Shown: positions 9,688-19,610 of the stretch, in pieces
How positions within the stretch are numbered: position 1 is the stretch's first letter
Layout of the letters: each line of letters begins with the position of its first letter
Assembly: GCF_900088415.1 (NCBI RefSeq)
Contig: NZ_FLLQ01000003.1
Coordinates: 496,001 to 560,000, forward strand
Source of the DNA: Vibrio mediterranei
Lineage (GTDB): Bacteria; Pseudomonadota; Gammaproteobacteria; Enterobacterales; Vibrionaceae
DNA: 64,000 nt
Reading direction: 5' to 3'
Notes under the pieces: generated by a model
What the model saw: the letters and a program-made list of their open reading frames with translations, nothing else
Told to the model about the DNA's origin: nothing
Databases searched by the model: none
Program-made: the position numbers and the translations under genes

Positions 9688-10854
9688 ATGAATTTGCATG
9701 AATATCAAGCCAAACAGCTGTTTGCAGAATTCGGATTGCCTGTACCAGAAGGCTACGCATGTGACACCCCACAAGAAGCGTTCGAAGCCGCTGGTCGTAT
9801 CAGTACTGAAAAGAAAGTAGTCAAATGTCAGGTTCACGCTGGTGGCCGCGGTAAAGCGGGCGGCGTTGAACTTCACGATACCAAAGACGGTGTTAAAGAG
9901 TTTGCTCAAAAGTGGCTAGGCAAAAACCTAGTGACTTACCAAACAGACGCCAATGGTCAGCCAGTTACAAAAATCCTAGTAGAAGAAGCATCAAATATTG
10001 CTAACGAGCTGTACCTTGGTGCAGTCGTTGATCGCGCTTCTCGTCGTATCGTTTTCATGGCATCAACAGAAGGTGGTGTGGAAATTGAGAAGGTAGCAGA
10101 AGAGACACCTGAGCTGATTCATAAAGCAGCGATTGATCCATTGGTTGGCCCTCAAGCTTACCAAGGCCGCGAGCTTGCATTTAAGCTGGGCCTTGAAGGC
10201 GACCAAATCAAACAATTTGTGAAGATCTTTATGGGTCTTGGCAACATGTTTGCACAGTACGATCTTGCTCTGCTGGAAATCAACCCTCTTGTTATTACTG
10301 GCGAAGGCAACCTACTGTGCCTAGACGGTAAGATCAATATCGATTCAAACGCGCTTTACCGCCAACCTAAGCTTCGTGAAATGCACGATCCTTCACAAGA
10401 AGACGAGCGCGAAGCACATGCCGCACAGTGGGAGCTAAACTACGTTGCTCTTGATGGAAGCATTGGTTGTATGGTTAACGGTGCAGGCCTAGCGATGGGT
10501 ACTATGGACATCGTAAACCTTCATGGCGGTCAACCTGCAAACTTCCTAGATGTTGGTGGCGGCGCGACAAAAGAGCGTGTTACAGAAGCATTCAAAATCA
10601 TCCTATCTGACAGCAATGTAAAAGCTGTATTGGTAAATATCTTCGGCGGTATTGTACGTTGTGATCTAATTGCAGACGGTATCATCGGTGCGGTTGAAGA
10701 AGTAGGTGTTGAAGTCCCTGTTGTTGTTCGACTTGAAGGTAACAATGCGCCTCTAGGTTCGAAGAAACTGGCAGAAAGTGGTCTTAATATCATTGCTGCA
10801 AACTCGCTAACAGAAGCAGCGGAAAAAGTAGTTGCTGCAGCGGAGGGCAAATAA
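9688..10854 (+). CDS. sucC: Succinyl-CoA synthetase beta subunit (ADP-forming)
   Basis: With SucD converts succinyl-CoA to succinate with substrate-level phosphorylation. 388 residues, identical in length to E. coli. An ATP-grasp domain forms the N-terminal half ([20 protein letters not shown]; nucleotide loop [13 protein letters not shown]), and the C-terminal CoA-ligase domain has [11 protein letters not shown] and [15 protein letters not shown]. It stands 182 bases after sucB, with two hairpins in the gap, so it may have its own promoter. The stop overlaps the sucD start by one base. Confidence 0.98.
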   Translation: MNLHEYQAKQLFAEFGLPVPEGYACDTPQEAFEAAGRISTEKKVVKCQVHAGGRGKAGGVELHDTKDGVKEFAQKWLGKNLVTYQTDANGQPVTKILVEEASNIANELYLGAVVDRASRRIVFMASTEGGVEIEKVAEETPELIHKAAIDPLVGPQAYQGRELAFKLGLEGDQIKQFVKIFMGLGNMFAQYDLALLEINPLVITGEGNLLCLDGKINIDSNALYRQPKLREMHDPSQEDEREAHAAQWELNYVALDGSIGCMVNGAGLAMGTMDIVNLHGGQPANFLDVGGGATKERVTEAFKIILSDSNVKAVLVNIFGGIVRCDLIADGIIGAVEEVGVEVPVVVRLEGNNAPLGSKKLAESGLNIIAANSLTEAAEKVVAAAEGK

Positions 10855-11726
10855 TGTCTGTACTAATTAATAAAGATACAAAAGTTATCTGCCAAGGTTT
10901 CACTGGTGGTCAAGGTACGTTCCACTCAGAGCAAGCGATTGAATACGGCACACAGATGGTTGGTGGTGTATCTCCTGGTAAAGGTGGTCAAACTCACTTA
11001 GGTCTGCCTGTATTTAACACTGTGCGTGAAGCTGTTGAAGAAACGGGTGCAACGGCATCTGTGATCTACGTTCCTGCACCATTCTGTAAAGACGCGATCC
11101 TTGAAGCTATCGATGCGGGTATTAAGCTTATCGTGACTATTACAGAAGGCATTCCGACACTTGACCTTCTTGATGTAAAAGTACGTCTCGATGAAGCTGG
11201 TGTGGTAATGATTGGTCCAAACTGCCCAGGTGTTATCACTCCTGATGAGTGCAAAATTGGTATCATGCCTGGTCACATCCACAAGAAAGGCAAAGTGGGT
11301 ATCGTTTCTCGTTCAGGAACACTGACGTATGAAGCGGTAAAACAGACGACTGATGAAGGCTTTGGTCAGTCTACCTGTGTCGGTATCGGTGGTGACCCAA
11401 TCCCTGGTTCTAACTTTATCGACATTCTTAAGCTGTTTGAACAAGATCCAGAGACTGAAGCGATCGTAATGATCGGTGAAATTGGTGGTACGGCAGAAGA
11501 AGAAGCGGCGGCGTTTATCAAAGATAACGTCACGAAGCCAGTAGTGTCTTACATTGCAGGTGTTACAGCTCCTCCAGGTAAACGTATGGGCCATGCTGGT
11601 GCGATTATCTCTGGTGGTAAAGGTACCGCTGAAGACAAGTTTGCAGCATTAGAAGCTGCAGGCGTTAAAACGGTTAAGAGCCTAGCCGATATCGGTAAAG
11701 GTCTGCGTGAAATTACTGGTTGGTAA
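10854..11726 (+). CDS. sucD: Succinyl-CoA synthetase alpha subunit
   Basis: Binds CoA and carries the phosphohistidine that relays phosphate to the nucleotide on SucC. 290 residues (E. coli 289). The CoA-binding Rossmann half begins at [17 protein letters not shown]; the active-site His is in [14 protein letters not shown]. The start ATG shares its first base with the sucC stop codon, so the two subunits are translationally coupled. A strong terminator follows, ending the TCA block. Confidence 0.98.
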   Translation: MSVLINKDTKVICQGFTGGQGTFHSEQAIEYGTQMVGGVSPGKGGQTHLGLPVFNTVREAVEETGATASVIYVPAPFCKDAILEAIDAGIKLIVTITEGIPTLDLLDVKVRLDEAGVVMIGPNCPGVITPDECKIGIMPGHIHKKGKVGIVSRSGTLTYEAVKQTTDEGFGQSTCVGIGGDPIPGSNFIDILKLFEQDPETEAIVMIGEIGGTAEEEAAAFIKDNVTKPVVSYIAGVTAPPGKRMGHAGAIISGGKGTAEDKFAALEAAGVKTVKSLADIGKGLREITGW

Positions 11727-11737
11727 TTCTACGTATA

Positions 11738-11775
11738 AAAAAAGCCCCTGCCTTGAAAAAGGCAGGGGCTTTTTT
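11738..11775. terminator. Bidirectional terminator between sucD and znuB
   Basis: 9-bp G/C stem GCCCCTGCC (11744-11752) / GGCAGGGGC (11761-11769) flanked by A7 and T6, usable by sucD (plus) and znuB (minus). Confidence 0.95.
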
Positions 11776-11804
11776 GTGCAAGAGCTTATATTGTAATCGA
11801 CAGA

Positions 11805-12590
11805 TTAGGCTCTCGATGGAACCAACTGCGCCAACAAGAAAAAACTCGCGGCACTGATGACCACCGATGGGCCTGCCGGCGTGTCATAAAACCAAGATAA
11901 ACTCAGACCACAAAATACTGAGATGATGCCAATAAATGAGGCGGTGATTGCCATCTGCTCTGGTGTAACGGTAAATTTTCTCGCTGTCGCAGCGGGTATG
12001 ATCAATAGTGACGTCATGATTAACGCGCCAACGAACTTCATACCTATTGCGATAACTAAACCTACCATCAACATAATGATAAGACGCATTAGGTCTACAT
12101 TGACGCCTTCAACTGCGGCCAGATCTTCATTTACTGTGGTAGAGAGCAGTGGTCGCCAAAAGACGAACAGCAAGGCGCCTATGACCGCCACACCAGCATA
12201 GATATACACTAAGTCAGTTGGCGATACCGCAAGCAAATCACCAAACAAATAACTCATCAAGTCTACTCGGATGTTATCCAAGAAGCTGACGGCAACTAAA
12301 CCTAACGACAATGCACTGTGCGCGAGAATACCGAGCAGTGTATCTGTGGCAACCAGTCGTTGTTTCTGCAAGGTCACTAAGATAATAGCTAAAGCCATGC
12401 AGCAGACAATCAGGGCTAAATAGAGATTGATATCCAGTAGGAAACCCAATGCGAGCCCCATGAGTGAAGCATGGGCAAGTGTATCGCCAAAATAGGCCAT
12501 ACGACGCCATACGACAAATGAACCAAGAGGTCCGGCAATTAAAGCAATACCTATACCTGCGATAATAGAAGGTAGTAAGAACTCAATCAT
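11805..12590 (-). CDS. znuB: Zinc ABC transporter permease
   Basis: Inner-membrane channel of the ZnuABC high-affinity zinc importer. 261 residues with about eight hydrophobic segments; typical stretches are [26 protein letters not shown] and [22 protein letters not shown] start it at the ATG at 12590 (MIEFLLPSI) and not ten codons upstream, because this gives the E. coli length and makes a 4-base ATGA overlap with the stop of znuC. It is the second gene of znuCB, transcribed away from znuA. Confidence 0.95.
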   Translation of the reverse strand: MIEFLLPSIIAGIGIALIAGPLGSFVVWRRMAYFGDTLAHASLMGLALGFLLDINLYLALIVCCMALAIILVTLQKQRLVATDTLLGILAHSALSLGLVAVSFLDNIRVDLMSYLFGDLLAVSPTDLVYIYAGVAVIGALLFVFWRPLLSTTVNEDLAAVEGVNVDLMRLIIMLMVGLVIAIGMKFVGALIMTSLLIIPAATARKFTVTPEQMAITASFIGIISVFCGLSLSWFYDTPAGPSVVISAASFFLLAQLVPSRA

Positions 12591-13369
12591 GATGTATGTC
12601 CGTGGTCGTGGTGAGCACATTGCGAAGCGTCACCCTTCACAGGTTCACCGGACAAATCATGATGATGGTGGGTGTGCTGATGTTGATAAAAAGCCAGTGT
12701 CTCTTTAGTCGCACTACCAAACAGAGCGATATACGATGGGTGTTGCGTAATGGTTTGCGGGCTGCCTTGGCAGCAAATATGGTGATGCAAACAGATAACG
12801 TCGTCGGACTTTGCCATAACGAGATGCAAGTCATGAGAGACCATAAAAACCGCGCAGCCAAAACGGTGACGTAATGTATCTATGAGTTCATACAGGTCAA
12901 TCTGACCTTGTACATCGACGCCTTGCGCTGGCTCATCTAAAACGAGCAAGTCAGGTCTTTGTAATAGAGCGCGAGCTAGTAAGACACGTTGATTCTCACC
13001 GCCGGACAATTGATGCATATTGCTTTTCATTAAGTGCTCTGCACCAACAAGTTTGAGAGCATCTTGTCTTTCTTGCGAGCTGTATTTTCCGGCAAGTGCA
13101 AGAAAGCGTTCCACGTTAAGTGGAAGGGTGTCATTTAATTTAAGTTTCTGAGGGACGTAACCAATTCTAAGCTTTTTGGCACGGGTTATGTTTCCCTGAA
13201 AGCGAGTTTGCAAGCCAAGTAACACTTTGACTAGTGTGGACTTACCGGCACCGTTTGGGCCAATAAGCGTTAAAATTTGGCCTTTATTTATTGTGAGGTT
13301 TATATCGTCCAAAACCTTACGTTTACCGAACTCAACGGTTACACCGCTCAGCTTTATCAGTTCAGTCAT
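12587..13369 (-). CDS. znuC: Zinc ABC transporter ATP-binding protein
   Basis: ATPase of the zinc importer, acting on the inner face of the membrane. 260 residues. Walker [10 protein letters not shown] near residue 38, signature [15 protein letters not shown], and Walker [13 protein letters not shown] are intact. The C-terminus is unusually rich in histidine (HQHTHHHHD, then HHDHGHTS), which suggests direct zinc binding, perhaps as a brake; that role is inference. It overlaps znuB by 4 bases and is divergent from znuA across 81 bp containing a Zur box. Confidence 0.97.
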   Translation of the reverse strand: MTELIKLSGVTVEFGKRKVLDDINLTINKGQILTLIGPNGAGKSTLVKVLLGLQTRFQGNITRAKKLRIGYVPQKLKLNDTLPLNVERFLALAGKYSSQERQDALKLVGAEHLMKSNMHQLSGGENQRVLLARALLQRPDLLVLDEPAQGVDVQGQIDLYELIDTLRHRFGCAVFMVSHDLHLVMAKSDDVICLHHHICCQGSPQTITQHPSYIALFGSATKETLAFYQHQHTHHHHDLSGEPVKGDASQCAHHDHGHTS

Positions 13370-13392
13370 GAATAGAACTCATTTGCAATTGC

Positions 13393-13415
13393 TTATTGTT
13401 ATAATGTAACATTTC
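13393..13415. promoter_or_regulatory. Zur box between znuC and znuA
   Basis: The core TGTTATAATGTAACATTTC (13397-13415) agrees at about 19 of 22 defined positions with the E. coli Zur consensus GAAATGTTATANTATAACATTTC as I remember it. It sits in the 81-bp gap between divergent znuC and znuA, where one site can repress both promoters when zinc is plentiful. Confidence 0.85.
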
Positions 13416-13450
13416 GAATCATCACACGCTAGTAGACAATTAGAGGGCAC

Positions 13451-14338
13451 ATGTACCGTTACATTCCGATCTTGGCACTTACTACACTGCTTCCATTTAA
13501 ATCGCAAGCATTTGAAGTACTTAATAGTATAAAACCGTTCGAGATGATTTCCCATGAACTGATTCTGGATGACCAAACGGCTTCTTCGTTGTTAAGCGCA
13601 AGCGCCTCACCTCATGATTATGCCCTAAAGCCCTCTGATGTGAAAAAACTACAAAGTAGTGAACTGGTCATTTGGTTTGGTAGCGACCTAGAGAGTTTTC
13701 TTGAGAAGTCTCTTGAGGGGAAAAATAACGTGCTGGAAATTCAAACTGTTCCTGGCTTAGCGTTGAGAGAATATGGCGATGAAGATGGTCATGATCACGG
13801 TCATGAAGGACACAACCACGGTAGCTACGACCCTCACGTATGGTTAGGACCTGCACAGTCGCGACAGGTCGCAAAAGCCATTACTGCGAAATTGATAGAG
13901 CTCGATCCTAAAAACGAAGCGGGTTATTTGGCAAAGCTCAAAGCATTTGAGGCTAACTTAGATGAGACGGAACAGAAGATACAGCAGCAGCTCAAACCAA
14001 TTCAGTCGGAAGGGTATTATGTTTTCCACGATGCTTATGGCTATTTCGAAAGTTACTTCGACTTGAACAATCTAGGTCACTTTACGGTGAGCCCAGAACG
14101 CAAGCCTGGAGCAAAAACACTGATCTCGATTAAAACCACGCTTCGCGAGCAAAATGTGAAGTGCGTTTTTGCTGAACCACAATATACACCTGCCGTGATT
14201 CAATCAGTTACTAGGGGCACCAGTACTTCCATCGGAACTCTAGACCCACTGGGGACCGATATTAAAGTAGCAGATGGGAGCTATTTCACTTTTCTTGAGT
14301 CAATCTCGACCAATATCGTTGATTGCATGACTCAATAA
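13451..14338 (+). CDS. znuA: Periplasmic zinc-binding protein of ZnuABC
   Basis: Captures Zn2+ in the periplasm and passes it to ZnuB. 295 residues with a signal peptide ending near KSQAFE (residue ~20). The cluster A-I fold is recognised by the zinc ligands: His55 in SPHDYALKP, the His after a charged loop in YDPHVWLGP, His in VFHDAYGYF and the late acidic residue in LDPLGTD. The flexible loop rich in His and Asp (GHDHGHEGHNHG, residues ~116-127) is typical of zinc-specific members. The ATG at 13451 follows GAGGG. It is divergent from znuCB and shares the Zur box. Confidence 0.96.
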   Translation: MYRYIPILALTTLLPFKSQAFEVLNSIKPFEMISHELILDDQTASSLLSASASPHDYALKPSDVKKLQSSELVIWFGSDLESFLEKSLEGKNNVLEIQTVPGLALREYGDEDGHDHGHEGHNHGSYDPHVWLGPAQSRQVAKAITAKLIELDPKNEAGYLAKLKAFEANLDETEQKIQQQLKPIQSEGYYVFHDAYGYFESYFDLNNLGHFTVSPERKPGAKTLISIKTTLREQNVKCVFAEPQYTPAVIQSVTRGTSTSIGTLDPLGTDIKVADGSYFTFLESISTNIVDCMTQ

Positions 14339-14372
14339 TTGACCTGTGCCAGATTAATCCTACTTGATACTT

Positions 14373-14419
14373 GAGGTGTTGGTCGTTTTCTGAATTTTCC
14401 TGATGACGACCATCACCTT
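14373..14419 (+). terminator. Hairpin downstream of znuA
   Basis: 12-position stem with one mismatch, GGTGTTGGTCGT (14375-14386) / ACGACCATCACC (14406-14417), followed by only three T. It probably ends the znuA message, weakly. Confidence 0.45.
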
Positions 14420-14530
14420 TAGCGTGATCCAACAATCATTTATATGAGTGAAGTCACACAATTACTTTCCCTGACTAAGTAAATCTATTAAATTATCGAT
14501 AATTATCGACGCAAATTAACTAGGTTTATT

Positions 14531-17500
14531 TTGACCCATTGCTTTCATTACTCGTCTACGAATGTCTTACCGCTATCTTATAAAAGCGGTGGAAGCAGGG
14601 GTTTTTCATCTTACTTGTTTTTCTTTATAGCAAAACTATTGAGCTTAGCTGCGCTGGCGGTTTATTCCATCACTACGTTTGCCGTCGAATTACCGCCAAT
14701 ATTCTACCCACTCACTCTGCAAACCGAAGGAAAGTTTCTTGCTGCGAAACAGCTTTTCCCTGGAGAAGAGGGCGGGTTATGGTCTATTGATGTGCATGAT
14801 AAAGTTCGATTTTTCGATGGTTCTCGTTTTGTTGAGCTCAGTGGTGCGTCTTTCAATAGTCGTACCGTTACATTTGCAGATGGCCGGTTTTGGTATGCCA
14901 GAGGTAATCAGCTATTGACTCGTTACCCGCTAGGTAAAGAGCAAGTTGCCTATCAAGTAGAAATCACTGGTAGCATAAAACGTATTGGTCATAGTGGACC
15001 ACGAGTTTGGTTTGCCGATCAAAAACACCTTTACGTTCAGGATATAAATTCACAGAACTTTTCTCAAATCGACCTAGCTATCTTTGAACGGTTCTACAGC
15101 GGTTCAAATATTGATATACGTGCCGTTTTGAAAGTTGATGGGACTTGGTTTTTAGGGACAAATGTAGGTGTGTTTAAGTGGCAAGACCAAGCCTTGATTC
15201 AACTCAAGGCTAGCCATAGAGGCATGGTTACCGAATTATTCTATTCGTCCTCAACACGCCAGCTTTTGATAGGGTATAGTACAGGCGTGGAGCAGTTTTC
15301 CTTGGTAAACCAAGAGTCACACTACTATTTACTGAATCGCGCCCATGTACTGACACTCCAAGAATCTACTCAATACTTCTGGGTTGGAACGGAGCATGGT
15401 TTGTTCCTAATTGATAAAGCAACCTATCGCGCCGAACGTGTAGAACACAACATTAATGACAAGTTCAGCTTATCTGGTGAAAAGATATATTCGCTAGTAT
15501 CAGACAAAATGGATGGGATGTGGATCGCCACCGATAATGGAATGCGCTATTTCTCGGAATATGGTGATCTATTTCGTCGTTTTACGGTGTCGCTAGAGGA
15601 TGAGCTACAGCGCGTAGAGGCGAAATTGGAAGTCGTAGCAAACCCATTGGGAGGCTACTGGGTTATTACGCCATCTGCGCTCTATTCTATAGATCGCAAG
15701 GGAATTTCAACACTGGTATTTTGGGGACGTGTTTCATCTCTGACCCAACAAGACAAACAATTATGGTTAGCGACTGATAGAGGACTGTTGCAACTCGATC
15801 TCGCCAAATATCGTGTCACGGCTATTCGACAAGATATTGATAGCATCCCAACACACGTTGATCACTTGGCGATAGGGTCAGGTAATAGCCTGTGGTTGAG
15901 TGATGGACTAAGGTTGATGAGCGTAAACACAGTGACTAAAAAAGTCACAGACTTTGGTGATGAGTGGGTGGTGAGCAAGCACTTACCTGCAAAGATCACT
16001 GAAATCGAAGTTGTTAATCCAGAACTCACCGCTGTTGGGACAGACCACGGACTGTATCTGATTGAAAATGGCAAAAGTCACTTTATTAAGCAGAGTGAGC
16101 CCTTTGGCAGCGTTATCGAAATATCCTCCTCTGATGAGCAGATTTGGGTGGCGAGTGGCTATGGAGCCTTTTCGTTATCACTACCTAGTCGAGCCTTTAG
16201 GACCCTTCCTCTATTTCACGACAACATTCGTCCAGTATGTATTACGCAAGCGGATGAGCGTGTTTGGCTCGTGACATCAGCGGGGATTTCTGCCTATTCC
16301 ACCTCAGGAGATATCACGAAACATTTTAGTGCGCCTTATGGGCTAATCAATAATGAGTTTATCAATGGCAGTTGTAGTTACAGTCAAAAAAGTGATGAAG
16401 TGATAGTAGGTTCACGCTACGGTATTGTCGAGTTCAGTTCGAAAGCACTACTTGATGCACAGCTGCCTTTGCCGGAAGTACTAGTGTCGAAGGTATCGAT
16501 CAATAACCAACCCATTCACCTTGGTGGTGTAGCAGGATTAACACCTAAAGTGGAGTTTGGTGATTCAATTGCTTTGCAGTTAGGTTTATGGCCTTTTGCG
16601 CAAGGGAATAACTTGGTCTATCGAATCGGTGATTCTAATTGGCAGCAATTGCAGGGACAGCAGTTAAACATTGATAAGCCAAAGCCGGGCAAGCAGCATA
16701 TCGAAATTGCAATATCAGGCGAGCAAGATAGTCCGAGGACCAAAGTGTTCGAGTTCTATGTACTCACACCTTGGTATATGACCGGGTGGTTTTATACCCT
16801 TCTTGGTATAAGTTTTGTTTGTGCAACGGCGATGTTTATCTACTGGCGTTCACGTCGAATACAAGCAATGAATACCGTGCTAAAAACACAAGTCGCGTTG
16901 AAGACGGAACAATTGCAACATCAAAGTCGAGTTCTGGTGGGGAATAATCAGCAACTTAGAAAGGCATTTAATATACGTCACCAAGTGCTTCGAGAACTCA
17001 CTGAGCAGGCGATCAGTCACTCTAAACAGTTTAAACTAGAAAATTCCAGTTACTCCCACAAAAGCAGTGAGGCGAGTGAAAGCCTAAAAAGTGTGCGTGC
17101 TGTGTTTGAGGATAGCAATCAAAAGCCCATGTTATGCTCGGTGATGCGAATTCTAAACTTCACGCTGGCGGCGTGGCAGAAAGAGTTAGACAGCTATGGC
17201 ATCAATGTTGAGCTGGTTAATCACGCTAGTCGCGATATTGTGTTGGTAGATAGTTGTGACTTAGACATCATATTTAACTCGATACTTGCTAACGCAATGA
17301 GACGTTTGGTTCGTGGGCAAGTCATACGTATTACTCTGGATGATGACCAAGCGAAGCTGAGCGTTTGCTTTGAAGATAGTGGTTTACCACTCCCTAACTT
17401 TAGCGAAAGTAATGCAACTCAGTTGGATACGATGGCCGTTAATCAGTTGGATTTTAGTCCAAGTAGTCTTCCTTTCCATATACATCACTCTGGTGGCGAG

Positions 17501-17989
17501 TTGAAACCTGTAGAGCGAAACGGTCGAAATCGAATTACTATGCGCTGGACTCTGTCAGGTGAGCAGTCAACGACAGGACCGGCAGAGGTGAAGGCTCGCT
17601 CTATACTGAATCCAGAGACGGAAACCTCATCAGTTGAAGTGAAAACCGACAAGTATGAAAGTTGGAAACGCCAGGTGACTCAGTTGGTGTCAGTACACTT
17701 CAATGATCCTGATTTTAGTACCGCTACGGCGTCTAAATCTTTGTTTATCTCCGAGCGCAGTTTTCAGCGTCGTTTTAAATCACTTTTTGGTGCGACATTT
17801 ACCGACTATCTAACGGATGTGAGAATGGAAAAAGCGTGTGAGATGTTATTACAAGGAGAAAAAGTGGCTGACGTGGCGTTTGCTTGTGGTTTCAACGATC
17901 CGTCATATTTCTCGCAACGCTTCAAACTCTATTTCGGCTTACCGCCCTCGAAGTTTGCTGCCATGGATGTAGAAGAAACAAGCGATTAG
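14531..17989 (+). CDS. Membrane sensor-regulator: Reg_prop propeller, Y_Y_Y domain, degenerate kinase-like region, AraC output
   Basis: Predicted 1152-residue one-protein signalling system. In order: a hydrophobic signal/anchor (~27-52); a long periplasmic part with repeated W-[LVI]-[AGV]-T-[DE]-x-G units such as MWIATDNGMRYF, LWLATDRGLLQLD and IWVASGYGAFSLS, characteristic of two-component-regulator propellers; a Y_Y_Y-type domain (~680-750); a membrane helix near 756-778 (TGWFYTLLGISFVC); a coiled segment; a kinase-like part with an N-box resemblance (IIFNSILANAMRRL) and a DSG but no second glycine box and no convincing His box; and a C-terminal AraC HTH (DPDFSTATASKSLFISERSFQRRF; ADVAFACGFNDPSYFSQRFK). 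There is no receiver domain. The start at 14531 is TTG with weak upstream signal, so the N-terminus is uncertain. It lies alone between znuA and pxpC; target genes are unknown, adjacent pxpABC being one possibility. Confidence 0.85.
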   Translation: MTHCFHYSSTNVLPLSYKSGGSRGFSSYLFFFIAKLLSLAALAVYSITTFAVELPPIFYPLTLQTEGKFLAAKQLFPGEEGGLWSIDVHDKVRFFDGSRFVELSGASFNSRTVTFADGRFWYARGNQLLTRYPLGKEQVAYQVEITGSIKRIGHSGPRVWFADQKHLYVQDINSQNFSQIDLAIFERFYSGSNIDIRAVLKVDGTWFLGTNVGVFKWQDQALIQLKASHRGMVTELFYSSSTRQLLIGYSTGVEQFSLVNQESHYYLLNRAHVLTLQESTQYFWVGTEHGLFLIDKATYRAERVEHNINDKFSLSGEKIYSLVSDKMDGMWIATDNGMRYFSEYGDLFRRFTVSLEDELQRVEAKLEVVANPLGGYWVITPSALYSIDRKGISTLVFWGRVSSLTQQDKQLWLATDRGLLQLDLAKYRVTAIRQDIDSIPTHVDHLAIGSGNSLWLSDGLRLMSVNTVTKKVTDFGDEWVVSKHLPAKITEIEVVNPELTAVGTDHGLYLIENGKSHFIKQSEPFGSVIEISSSDEQIWVASGYGAFSLSLPSRAFRTLPLFHDNIRPVCITQADERVWLVTSAGISAYSTSGDITKHFSAPYGLINNEFINGSCSYSQKSDEVIVGSRYGIVEFSSKALLDAQLPLPEVLVSKVSINNQPIHLGGVAGLTPKVEFGDSIALQLGLWPFAQGNNLVYRIGDSNWQQLQGQQLNIDKPKPGKQHIEIAISGEQDSPRTKVFEFYVLTPWYMTGWFYTLLGISFVCATAMFIYWRSRRIQAMNTVLKTQVALKTEQLQHQSRVLVGNNQQLRKAFNIRHQVLRELTEQAISHSKQFKLENSSYSHKSSEASESLKSVRAVFEDSNQKPMLCSVMRILNFTLAAWQKELDSYGINVELVNHASRDIVLVDSCDLDIIFNSILANAMRRLVRGQVIRITLDDDQAKLSVCFEDSGLPLPNFSESNATQLDTMAVNQLDFSPSSLPFHIHHSGGELKPVERNGRNRITMRWTLSGEQSTTGPAEVKARSILNPETETSSVEVKTDKYESWKRQVTQLVSVHFNDPDFSTATASKSLFISERSFQRRFKSLFGATFTDYLTDVRMEKACEMLLQGEKVADVAFACGFNDPSYFSQRFKLYFGLPPSKFAAMDVEETSD

Positions 17990-18927
17990 AGTTCAAAGTA
18001 CTGATAAAAAGCGCGTTGTTTGTGACGTTCGACTTCAAGGTTAGTCAGGTGGAACTCAATGTGGTCGCCAGGTCTTAACTGTGCAAGTGTCGCCAAGTCT
18101 CTAAAAGCGACGGTGCCAAGTTTTTTGTAGCCACCTAACGTTTGTCTATCTTGCAGTAGTATAATTGGCATCCCGTCTGGCGGGAGTTGCACAGCTCCGC
18201 AAACAATACCTTCTGAGATCATCGAACCAACAGCAGGTAAAGCCGTACTGGTTGATCCGTTTTCGTTTTCGAGTCTGATACCCATGCGATTGCTATTGGC
18301 TGAAATTCGATATTGCGATGTCAGTATTTCATTGGTCACCTGCGATGATAATTGATGGTATTGAAAAGTGGGGATGAGCCTGAGTCGATAACTGGACGCA
18401 TAACGTGGAATTGCCGAATTTGGCATCTTGATGGGGTTGGTATGAGCTTTATCCGTAATGGTCAATATATCTCCCATAGCGAGTGGTTTTCCTTCTCCTA
18501 GTCCTCCTATTTGGTTTCTTTCAACCGTTGCGACGCTATGCAGAAAAGAAGGAATTTGGAAATTTCCTTTGACCGAGAAATACGTTCTTAGTCCTTGTCT
18601 GGGCGTGGATAGGTGTAGTTCTTCGCCATCATGCAAGCGAAAGGCTTGCCACTGAGGCAAGGCAATACCGCGAGTAGCGTTAATTGCGCGACAATCAGCT
18701 CCGGTAAGAACAGCGTCGATATCGCCGACTGCACGCAGCTTTATCCGCCCAAGCAGTATTTCGATGCTGGCGTTGGTAGACGGGTTACCTAACAGTTTTT
18801 GGCCCCAGCAATGGGCGTGTAGATCACTGACTCCACCCGGACTTAACCCAAATTGCGCGCAATGGTGGCGTCCAAGATCTTGAATAGTTGCATGATGTCC
18901 TTGATTGAGCACTACCAATTTGGGCAT
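17986..18927 (-). CDS. pxpC: 5-oxoprolinase subunit C (KipA-like)
   Basis: Part of the ATP-dependent prokaryotic 5-oxoprolinase that opens 5-oxoproline (pyroglutamate) to glutamate. 313 residues. The start motif DLGRHHCAQFGLSPGGVSD and the central stretch GGLGEGKPLAMGD are typical of the KipA/biotin-dependent carboxyltransferase-like family, as is RQTLGGYKKLGTVA near the C-terminus. It is the last gene of pxpABC and overlaps the end of pxpB by 16 bases. It converges on the sensor-regulator gene, sharing four bases at their ends. Older labels call such genes allophanate hydrolase subunit 2; the linked pxpA favours 5-oxoprolinase. Confidence 0.93.
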   Translation of the reverse strand: MPKLVVLNQGHHATIQDLGRHHCAQFGLSPGGVSDLHAHCWGQKLLGNPSTNASIEILLGRIKLRAVGDIDAVLTGADCRAINATRGIALPQWQAFRLHDGEELHLSTPRQGLRTYFSVKGNFQIPSFLHSVATVERNQIGGLGEGKPLAMGDILTITDKAHTNPIKMPNSAIPRYASSYRLRLIPTFQYHQLSSQVTNEILTSQYRISANSNRMGIRLENENGSTSTALPAVGSMISEGIVCGAVQLPPDGMPIILLQDRQTLGGYKKLGTVAFRDLATLAQLRPGDHIEFHLTNLEVERHKQRAFYQYFEL

Positions 18928-19610
18928 ATCTTGCCTCCAAGACTTATGAACTCTTGCTTGTCTATTGCTTCGAATCGAACGTTATTTCCAACCTTCAACT
19001 TGCTGTCTTGTGGCTGCTGAGGGTTATAAAGTTCAATAGGACAATTACCGATGATTTGCCATCCGCCAGGCGTATCTTGAGGATAAACCGCCGTTTGATT
19101 ATTAGCGATACCGATACTTCCTTTTGGAACAAAGTGTCGCGGTGTAACTAGTCTGGGAACTTGGATGGTTTCTGACACCTGAGCTAGAAAAGCAAACCCT
19201 GGAGCGAAGCCTATAGCGCAAACGGTATAAAGTGTCTGGCTGTGTATTTCAATAATACGCTCAATTGCAATAGATAAGTCACGTGACATGCTGTCTAATT
19301 CTGGCCCTACCTCAGGTGCGTAATAGGCGGGTAAAACCGTAATTGATGACGCTGTGGACAGACTGGTTTCGATTACCTTAATGTCTGTGATGAACTGTCG
19401 AAGCTGCTGCTCATCCACTCTCAAAGGATGATATTCCACCAATAAGCTGGTGTAGGAAGGGGTGAGGTTTAGTATACCTTCCCCAAAGTGTTGCTCTATT
19501 CGGTCACAGAACTGACCAATCGCATTTGGTAAAGAGAGTTCAATTTCATCGCCAAAGTACACCATAAGTGCTGACTCAGATACCGCAGTAATGCGTAAGT
19601 TGGTATTCAT
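18912..19610 (-). CDS. pxpB: 5-oxoprolinase subunit B (KipI-like)
   Basis: 232 residues of the KipI/AHS1 family. The conserved signature AIGFAPGFAFLAQV and the GGWQIIGNCPIELYNP motif are both clear. It works with PxpA and PxpC in 5-oxoproline cleavage; in Bacillus the homologue KipI also inhibits the sporulation kinase KinA, which has no counterpart here. The ATG overlaps the pxpA stop by 4 bases and its own 3' end overlaps pxpC by 16, so the three genes form one tightly packed operon. Confidence 0.93.
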   Translation of the reverse strand: MNTNLRITAVSESALMVYFGDEIELSLPNAIGQFCDRIEQHFGEGILNLTPSYTSLLVEYHPLRVDEQQLRQFITDIKVIETSLSTASSITVLPAYYAPEVGPELDSMSRDLSIAIERIIEIHSQTLYTVCAIGFAPGFAFLAQVSETIQVPRLVTPRHFVPKGSIGIANNQTAVYPQDTPGGWQIIGNCPIELYNPQQPQDSKLKVGNNVRFEAIDKQEFISLGGKICPNW

